NCBI GenBank assembly: GCA_005880755.1 | Contig: VBGV01000103.1 | Coordinates: forward strand, 1-6,722 | Length of the DNA stretch: 6,722 nt | DNA from: Chloroflexota bacterium | Lineage (GTDB): Bacteria > Chloroflexota > Dormibacteria > Dormibacterales > Dormibacteraceae | Direction: 5' to 3' | Shown here: positions 1-3,794 of the stretch, piece by piece | Layout of the letters: each line of letters starts with the position of its first letter | Numbering within the stretch: the stretch's first letter is position 1 | The notes under the pieces: generated by a model | Database searches by the model: none | The model's input: the letters and a program-made list of their open reading frames with translations, nothing else | Told to the model about the DNA's origin: nothing | Position numbers and translations under genes: made by a program

Positions 1-332
1 AGACGTACGAAGTCATCTTCGACGCGGTGGGCAAGCTGTCGTTCCCGCGGTGCAGAGCCTCACTGAAGCCGGCTGGTGTCTACCTGCCAACCGACGGGTT
101 CGGAAATCTCATGAGGGCGCTGTGGCCGTCGCGGAGCGGAGACAAGAAGGTGGTGTTCCAGATACCACCTCGACAGACCAAGCAAGACGTCCTCTTTCTC
201 AAAGGGCTCGTCGAGGCCGGGAAGTTCCGGCCGGTCATCGACCGGCGCTACCCGCTGGAGGACGTGGTCGAGGCGACCAGGTACGTCGAAACGGAGCAGA
301 AGACAGGGAACGTAGTCTTGACCGTCCCTTGA
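1..332 (+). CDS. Medium-chain dehydrogenase/reductase (zinc-type alcohol dehydrogenase or quinone oxidoreductase-like), C-terminal part
   Basis: This is the last ~110 residues of an NAD(P)-dependent oxidoreductase; the start lies outside the window and the reading phase begins at base 3. The visible part opens with YEVIFDAVGK, followed by a CRASLKPAGVYLPTDG stretch. In this superfamily that is the end of the Rossmann nucleotide-binding domain (strand with D-A-V-G, then 'L-K-P-G-G' before the next strand). It ends with the usual C-terminal pattern: F-R-P-V-I-D-R-R-Y-P-L-E-D-V-V-E-A, then a helix and the final strand T-G-N-V-V-L-T-V. The family is clear; the substrate (alcohol, enone or quinone) cannot be told because the catalytic domain is missing. 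The stop codon overlaps the TTG start of the downstream DedA gene, so the two are probably co-transcribed and translationally coupled. Confidence 0.85.
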   Translation, partial: TYEVIFDAVGKLSFPRCRASLKPAGVYLPTDGFGNLMRALWPSRSGDKKVVFQIPPRQTKQDVLFLKGLVEAGKFRPVIDRRYPLEDVVEATRYVETEQKTGNVVLTVP

Positions 333-949
333 CCAACCTCGTTGCGCAGTACGGCTATCTCGCCGTCCTCGTCATCGTCGGCCTGGAGTCGACCGGCATT
401 CCGCTTCCGGGCGAAACGACGCTCGTCGCGGCGGCCCTGTACGCGGGAGCGACGCACAACCTCAACATCGTCGGGGTTGTGATTGCCGCAGCTGTGGGCG
501 CGATCCTCGGCGACAACCTCGGATACCTCATCGGACATTGGGGCGGCTATCGGTTACTGATTCGCTACGGTCGCTACATCCGGCTGAGCGAGAAGAGGAT
601 CAAGATCGCTCGCTACCTGTTTCTCCGCTACGGCGGCGAGGTCGTGTTCTTCGGGCGATTCACCGCCATCCTTCGCACGTACGCGGCGTTTCTCGCGGGC
701 ACGACACGCATGCCCTGGCGCAGGTTCCTTTTCTTCAACGCTGCGGGTGGCATCGCCTGGGCCACGATTTATGGCGGGGGCGCCTACTTGCTGGGCAGGC
801 AGATCGAACGGCTGAGCGGGCCGTTTGAGATTGTTTTCGTGGCCGCCGCGGTGATCGCGATTGTTGTCGGGGCGCTCATCATCCGGCGCCAGGAAGAGCG
901 GCTGGCGGTAGCCGCCGAGGAAGCCTTCCCAGGACCGCTCCACACCTAG
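329..949 (+). CDS. DedA-family (SNARE-associated/VTT domain) inner-membrane protein
   Basis: A 206-residue membrane protein of the DedA family, whose members act as proton-dependent lipid (undecaprenyl phosphate or phospholipid) translocases or affect envelope homeostasis. Family motifs are in order: E20-S-T-G-I-P-L-P-G-E29 at the first re-entrant segment, G-A-I-L-G-D-N-L-G-Y (57-66), and F-F-G-R110-F-x4-R116 followed by the A-G and N-x2-G positions (123-140). E20, E29, R110 and R116 match by spacing the essential E39, D51, R130 and R136 of E. coli YqjA. A hydrophobic helix at ~166-185 is followed by a charged tail. I chose TTG at 329 because it gives the usual ~200-residue length and lies just before the first membrane segment. 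The frame stays open upstream to at least base 50, but that stretch translates to non-DedA, arginine-rich sequence inside the preceding gene. No strong ribosome site is seen, so coupling through the TTGA overlap is likely. Subfamily substrate is unknown. Confidence 0.9.
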   Translation: MTNLVAQYGYLAVLVIVGLESTGIPLPGETTLVAAALYAGATHNLNIVGVVIAAAVGAILGDNLGYLIGHWGGYRLLIRYGRYIRLSEKRIKIARYLFLRYGGEVVFFGRFTAILRTYAAFLAGTTRMPWRRFLFFNAAGGIAWATIYGGGAYLLGRQIERLSGPFEIVFVAAAVIAIVVGALIIRRQEERLAVAAEEAFPGPLHT

Positions 950-987
950 GCCGTAGGTGCGGATTGACTACCATCACCGCTTTGAGT

Positions 988-992
988 GGAGG
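988..992 (+). promoter_or_regulatory. Shine-Dalgarno of the O-methyltransferase gene
   Basis: GGAGG lies 7 nt before the ATG at 1000. This decides the start: the in-frame TTG at 964 is upstream of the site, and the in-frame ATG at 994 is only 1 nt away from it. Confidence 0.75.
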
Positions 993-999
993 AATGCCA

Positions 1000-2019
1000 A
1001 TGAGCGCGTGGCCCAGCACACCGGCGGAAAAATTGACCCGTCTATTTCGCGGCTTTTGGGTCAGCCAGGCCATCTACGTCGCCGCCCAGCTGGGGCTCGC
1101 CGACCTGGTGGCGGACGGTCCACGCAGCGTTGCCGACCTTGCCTCGGCGGCGGGCGCCCACGCCCCCACGCTCCGCAGAGTGCTTCGGCTGCTTGCCGGC
1201 GAGGGCATCTTCGCTGAGGCCGAGGACGGCCGCTTCGAGCTGACCCCGATGGCCGCTCCCCTCCTGCGAGAAAAGGGTGAGCTGCGCTTGCAGGTCCTCT
1301 TCGTCGGGCGTCAGGCGTCCTGGCAGGCTGCCGGCGACCTGCTGCACGCAGTGAAGACTGGCGAGACACCTTTCGACCACGTGCATGGAGCCAGCTTCTT
1401 CGAGTCCTTGCGGCAGCATCCCGACGAGGCCCAACTCTTCGACCAGCTGATGGTCGTGAACACAACACCGGTGGCGCGGGCCGTCGCCGGCGCTTACGAC
1501 TTTTCGTCGGTGCGCACGATCATCGACGTCGGCGGCGGACGTGGTGCGTTGGCTCTGGGCATCCTGGCGGTGCATCCACAGCTGCGCGGAATCGTGTTCG
1601 ACCAGCCCGCGGTAGCGGCGGGCGCGCGCGAGGCCATCGCTGCGGCCGGGCTGTCAGAACGGTGCGAGGCGGTGGGCGGAGATTTCTTCGAGGCGGTCCC
1701 CGAGGGTGGCGACGCCTACCTGGTGAAGTTCATCCTCCACGACTGGGACGACGAGCGCTCCGTCGCCATCCTCCGCACTTGCCGCCGTGCCATTCCCGCC
1801 CGCGGCCGCCTGCTCGTCGTCGAGTTCGTGATCGGACATGGCAACGAGCCGTCGTTTGCCAGGACGCAGGACATGAACATGCTGATCAATCTCGGCGGGC
1901 AGGAGCGCACAGAAGCCGAGTACCGCGCGCTGTTCGAGGCAGCCGGTTTTGCGTTGACCAGGACCATCCCGGTCTTCGGGGACATCAGGATCATCGAGGG
2001 CGTACCGGCGGCGGGGTGA
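1000..2019 (+). CDS. SAM-dependent O-methyltransferase (COMT/hydroxyneurosporene-type, Methyltransf_2 family)
   Basis: A 339-residue enzyme that transfers a methyl group from S-adenosylmethionine, most likely to a hydroxyl of a small aromatic, polyketide or isoprenoid substrate. The N-terminal ~90 residues form the winged-helix dimerisation domain (GFWVSQAIYVAAQLGLADLV, then a helix rich in L-R-R-V-L-R-L-L and F-x-L-T-P). The catalytic Rossmann domain has motif I D176-V-G-G-G-R-G, acidic D201 in F-D-Q-P for the SAM ribose, and K-F-I-L-H247-D-W-D-D-E, where H247 matches the general-base histidine of plant caffeic-acid/chalcone O-methyltransferases. A C-terminal R-T-E-A-E-Y-R-A-L-F-E-A-A-G-F motif completes the family pattern, and length is normal. 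The gene lies 50 nt after dedA on the same strand. No biosynthetic cluster partners are visible, so the substrate cannot be named. The stop abuts the stop of the convergent zinc-finger gene. Confidence 0.92.
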   Translation: MSAWPSTPAEKLTRLFRGFWVSQAIYVAAQLGLADLVADGPRSVADLASAAGAHAPTLRRVLRLLAGEGIFAEAEDGRFELTPMAAPLLREKGELRLQVLFVGRQASWQAAGDLLHAVKTGETPFDHVHGASFFESLRQHPDEAQLFDQLMVVNTTPVARAVAGAYDFSSVRTIIDVGGGRGALALGILAVHPQLRGIVFDQPAVAAGAREAIAAAGLSERCEAVGGDFFEAVPEGGDAYLVKFILHDWDDERSVAILRTCRRAIPARGRLLVVEFVIGHGNEPSFARTQDMNMLINLGGQERTEAEYRALFEAAGFALTRTIPVFGDIRIIEGVPAAG

Positions 2020-2331
2020 TCAGGCCCGGGGGCGGTGCGCCGTCCTCCGGTGCACGTTGAGCAGCGCCTCGGTGGCAAACGCCTGCCCGCACTTGTCGCA
2101 CACGAATGCGTCGACGAACTCGACGCGCGGGGCGTCGGCCGGGAGATCTTTGGTCGAGTACGTGGTGTCGCCCTCAGGCTCGGGGTTGATGACCTCGCCG
2201 AGGTTGGACGACCCGCCCGGCCACGCCGCGTCGACGCCTTCTGTGCCGCCCGGATTCGCCTCATGTGGAAGAGGCCTTGCCGCAGGAAGTTCGGGTAGCC
2301 CGGTCGCGTCGCGCTTCTTCTTGCCTTTCAT
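2020..2331 (-). CDS. Small protein with a C-terminal classical C2H2 zinc finger
   Basis: A 103-residue protein on the minus strand. It has a basic start (MKGKKKR), a proline/glycine-rich and probably disordered middle, an acidic stretch around residues 46-75, and a C-terminal finger at about 76-99. The finger fits the classical pattern at every consensus position: F76-x-C78-x2-C81-x3-F85-x5-L91-x2-H94-x4-H99, so C-x2-C-x12-H-x4-H binding of one zinc ion is expected. Classical fingers dominate in eukaryotes and are uncommon in bacteria; the best-known bacterial type (Ros/MucR) has a different C-x2-C-x9-H spacing. One finger could bind DNA, RNA or protein, and I cannot say which. The ATG at 2331 is the most upstream start and has no clear Shine-Dalgarno, so the N terminus is uncertain. 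It lies 80 nt downstream of lysR on the same strand, perhaps co-transcribed. Confidence 0.75.
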   Translation of the reverse strand: MKGKKKRDATGLPELPAARPLPHEANPGGTEGVDAAWPGGSSNLGEVINPEPEGDTTYSTKDLPADAPRVEFVDAFVCDKCGQAFATEALLNVHRRTAHRPRA

Positions 2332-2338
2332 GTGTCCA

Positions 2339-2344
2339 GCTATA
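2339..2344 (-). promoter_or_regulatory. Possible -10 element of the zinc-finger gene
   Basis: Read on the minus strand, TATAGC lies 7 nt before the ATG at 2331. That would put the transcription start at or very near the start codon, giving a leaderless message. No convincing -35 is seen. This is a weak call supported mainly by the same geometry at lysR and ppk1. Confidence 0.25.
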
Positions 2345-2378
2345 CGCCAACCGAGCGCGTACGGCTAGGCGACCGCCG

Positions 2379-2396
2379 ACGCGGCGCTGGCCGCGT
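2379..2396. other. Perfect inverted repeat (7-bp stem, 4-nt loop) between lysR and the zinc-finger gene
   Basis: ACGCGGC-GCTG-GCCGCGT forms a perfect GC-rich hairpin 15 nt beyond the lysR stop. No T-run follows it on the lysR (minus) strand, so it is not a canonical intrinsic terminator there. A short TTT follows on the plus strand. It could slow or partly terminate lysR transcription or protect a 3' end. In GC-rich DNA it may also be chance. Confidence 0.4.
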
Positions 2397-2411
2397 GTTT
2401 CGATTACGGCT

Positions 2412-3338
2412 TCAGGATTCGCTCCGACCATCGGTCGAGATTTTGCCGGATGGGGGCATTGCGCCGCCGGTCAACAAGTCCCAGAACGCCTCCTGGACCG
2501 GACCTCCGCGACCCTTGCGACGTACCGCTGTGATCGGTCGCAAGCTCGGCGGGATCGGCAACCGTTTCAGCACGCCGCTTGCGACGTCTGCGGCCACAGC
2601 GCGCTTGGGCAGCGCCGCAAAGCCAAGGCCGGCGATGGCCGCCGCGCGCACGTACTCCGGGTGGCCGAGGCTCAGCACCTCGAGGCGGTCGTACGCCTCC
2701 CCGAGCATTTCGCGCACCGTTTGCTCGGCGGACCACTCCGGACCCCGTCCCAGGTAGAGGTGGCCGGCGAGGTCGGTGGAGGCCACGCGCCGAAGCTGGG
2801 ACAGCGGGTGGTCGCGATGCGCGACGACGACGAGCTCGTCTCGCGTCAGCTCGAAGGCAACCAGCGCCGGGTCGGGCGCCCCTTCGAGGATGGCGCAATC
2901 GAGCGTCCCCGCCAGGACCTGGCGATTCAGCTCGGCCGACGGCTCGACGATGACGCTCAGCTTGACGCCCGGGTGGCGCCGGGTGAACTCGGCGAGGTGG
3001 GGCGGCAGGTAGTAGGTCGCGCAGGTGGGGCTGGCGCCGACGTGCAGCGAGCCGGCCTCCAGCTCTTTCATCGCCTTCGCGGTGTCGTCCATCACCTCCA
3101 CCGCGCGCAAGGCGGCACGGCAAGCGTCGGCCAGCGAACGTCCCGCATCCGTGAGGCGAACCCTTCGACCGTCGCGCTCCAGGAGCTGCAGCCCGACGGC
3201 GCGCTCGAAGTGCCGGACCTGCTGGGTCACGGCGGCCTGGGTCAGGAAGAGGGAGGCCGCCGCCCGCGAGATGTGCTCGTGTTCCGCGACCGCCACGAAC
3301 GACCGTATCTGCTCGAGCGTGTAGGCCGGTTTTCGCAC
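2412..3338 (-). CDS. LysR-family transcriptional regulator
   Basis: A 308-residue regulator of normal LysR length. The N-terminal winged helix-turn-helix spans ~6-66: F14-V-A-V-A-E, then S24-R-A-A-A-S-L-F-L-T-Q-A-A-V-T-Q-Q and L-E-R-x-G-R-R-V-x-L-T-x-A-G. A linker helix at ~67-95 leads to a periplasmic-binding-like effector domain (~96-293), starting G-S-L-H-V-G-A-S-P-T-C-A-T-Y-Y-L-P-P. That opening resembles the CbbR/CysL-like branch, whose members often control carbon, sulfur or nitrogen assimilation, but the effector cannot be deduced. GTG at 3338 is chosen because it leads straight into the conserved helix; an upstream ATG (3346 on the minus strand) is out of frame. No Shine-Dalgarno precedes the GTG. 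The gene is divergent from the Flp pilin gene, a typical arrangement for a LysR regulator and its target. The zinc-finger gene follows it. DNA-binding function is secure; the regulon is inferred only. Confidence 0.93.
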   Translation of the reverse strand: MRKPAYTLEQIRSFVAVAEHEHISRAAASLFLTQAAVTQQVRHFERAVGLQLLERDGRRVRLTDAGRSLADACRAALRAVEVMDDTAKAMKELEAGSLHVGASPTCATYYLPPHLAEFTRRHPGVKLSVIVEPSAELNRQVLAGTLDCAILEGAPDPALVAFELTRDELVVVAHRDHPLSQLRRVASTDLAGHLYLGRGPEWSAEQTVREMLGEAYDRLEVLSLGHPEYVRAAAIAGLGFAALPKRAVAADVASGVLKRLPIPPSLRPITAVRRKGRGGPVQEAFWDLLTGGAMPPSGKISTDGRSES

Positions 3339-3344
3339 CGGGAC

Positions 3345-3375
3345 ATATTAGTCGGGCTTATCGAAAGGATTACAA
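3345..3375 (-). promoter_or_regulatory. Candidate leaderless promoter of lysR
   Basis: On the minus strand the -10-like hexamer TAATAT (5 of 6 to consensus) occupies 3350 to 3345, and TTGTAA (4 of 6 to the -35 consensus) occupies 3375 to 3370. The spacer is 19 nt, longer than ideal. Initiation 6-7 nt after the -10 would fall at about 3338-3339, on the GTG start itself. Together with the absence of a Shine-Dalgarno this suggests a leaderless mRNA. Confidence 0.45.
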
Positions 3376-3388
3376 ACAGTTGAGACCA

Positions 3389-3403
3389 ATTGACTTAATG
3401 AAT
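3389..3403. promoter_or_regulatory. Candidate LysR-type binding site (T-N11-A dyad)
   Basis: ATTGACTTAATGAAT has T-N11-A form, with 5 of 7 base pairs symmetric about its centre. It lies ~58 bp upstream of the proposed lysR transcription start, close to the usual -65 recognition-site position for autoregulated LysR genes. It is also upstream of the divergent pilin gene. Its AT-richness makes chance symmetry possible. Confidence 0.3.
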
Positions 3404-3417
3404 GCTGAAGTCGAGCG

Positions 3418-3425
3418 TTGTACAA
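3418..3425. repeat. 8-bp perfect palindrome TTGTACAA
   Basis: A perfect 8-bp palindrome in the lysR-pilin intergenic region. The symmetry does not extend outward. It could be an operator half or core, but nothing else supports that. Confidence 0.25.
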
Positions 3426-3457
3426 GTTACCGTTCAAACACGCTCTCGAGGGAGAGA

Positions 3458-3467
3458 AAGGAGGGAG
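3458..3467 (+). promoter_or_regulatory. Strong Shine-Dalgarno region of the Flp pilin gene
   Basis: AAGGAGGGAG contains AAGGAGG (12 nt before the ATG) and an overlapping GGAG ending 9 nt before the ATG at 3477. It selects this ATG over the in-frame ATG at 3402, which would give a polar, non-pilin extension. A small hairpin (CTCTC-GAGG-GAGAG, 3443-3456) lies immediately upstream. Confidence 0.8.
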
Positions 3468-3476
3468 ATTACCCAT

Positions 3477-3632
3477 ATGGACAGCCGGCAGAGCCGCCAG
3501 AAAGGCCAAGGCATGGTCGAGTACGCCCTGATCCTGGTCCTGGTTTCGATCGTCGTCATCGTGATTCTTTTGACCATGGGCAACCAGATTCAGAACGTTT
3601 TCTCGAACGTCGTCGCCGCGCTCGGCGCCTGA
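3477..3632 (+). CDS. Flp/Fap-type (type IVb) prepilin
   Basis: A 51-residue major-pilin-like protein. It has a short charged leader (MDSRQSRQKG), then the prepilin peptidase site G10|Q11, with E15-Y16 at positions +5 and +6 of the mature protein, as in Flp prepilins (G-x4-E-Y). A single hydrophobic helix follows (A17-M34), then a short polar tail N-Q-I-Q-N-V-F-S-N-V-V-A-A-L-G-A. The mature form would be 41 residues. Flp pilins are cleaved by a TadV-type peptidase and assembled by the Tad machine into pili for adhesion, biofilm or DNA uptake. None of the Tad genes is in the window, so this is either an orphan pilin gene or one supplied by a Tad locus elsewhere. The very strong ribosome site and the hairpin after the stop fit a highly expressed single-gene unit. 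The divergent LysR is a plausible but unproven regulator. Confidence 0.92.
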   Translation: MDSRQSRQKGQGMVEYALILVLVSIVVIVILLTMGNQIQNVFSNVVAALGA

Positions 3633-3650
3633 CGCTCACTGCTCCCTGCT

Positions 3651-3670
3651 GGGGCCGGCCCGCCGGCCCC
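3651..3670 (+). terminator. Probable terminator hairpin after the Flp pilin gene
   Basis: GGGGCCGG and CCGGCCCC form a perfect 8-bp GC-only stem around a 4-nt loop, starting 19 nt after the pilin stop. A T-run (TTTTCT) begins at 3680, 9 nt after the stem. That is farther than ideal, so it may be an inefficient intrinsic terminator or an mRNA 3' stabiliser. Confidence 0.55.
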
Positions 3671-3781
3671 GACAGGTGCTTTTCTCGACCGCCTGGCTAC
3701 GCGACATAGCCTGGCAATCGCCCGCCGCAACCCCTTCGGGTGCTTTACACAGGTCATCGCCAAGGCCCCGGATTGAGCCTG

Positions 3782-3787
3782 TAGAGT
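3782..3787 (+). promoter_or_regulatory. Possible -10 element of ppk1 (leaderless geometry)
   Basis: TAGAGT (TANNNT pattern) ends 7 nt before the GTG start at 3795, and no Shine-Dalgarno is present. A good -35 at 16-19 nt spacing is not visible, so support comes from position alone. Confidence 0.3.
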
Positions 3788-3794
3788 TCGTCCC

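Noticed and set aside
50..328. Extended N terminus of the DedA protein inside the dehydrogenase gene
   Set aside because: The frame is open but encodes an arginine-rich sequence out of phase with a clear oxidoreductase; DedA proteins are ~200 residues.
1042..1575. Minus-strand open frame opposite the O-methyltransferase
   Set aside because: The plus-strand methyltransferase is complete and motif-rich; the opposite frame has no domain or initiation signal.
2265..3383. Long plus-strand open frame (372 residues) across the lysR region
   Set aside because: It lies antisense to a complete LysR protein with all family motifs, and its translation is low-complexity, arginine-rich and unlike a folded family. 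Long antisense frames are expected in GC-rich DNA.
3402..3476. N-terminal extension of the Flp pilin from an upstream in-frame ATG at 3402
   Set aside because: It would place a polar 25-residue stretch before the prepilin leader and run through the strong Shine-Dalgarno; Flp leaders are short.
3730..3741. Small ACCC-CTTC-GGGT hairpin upstream of ppk1, possible attenuator or terminator
   Set aside because: Only four base pairs with no T-run; too weak to claim.
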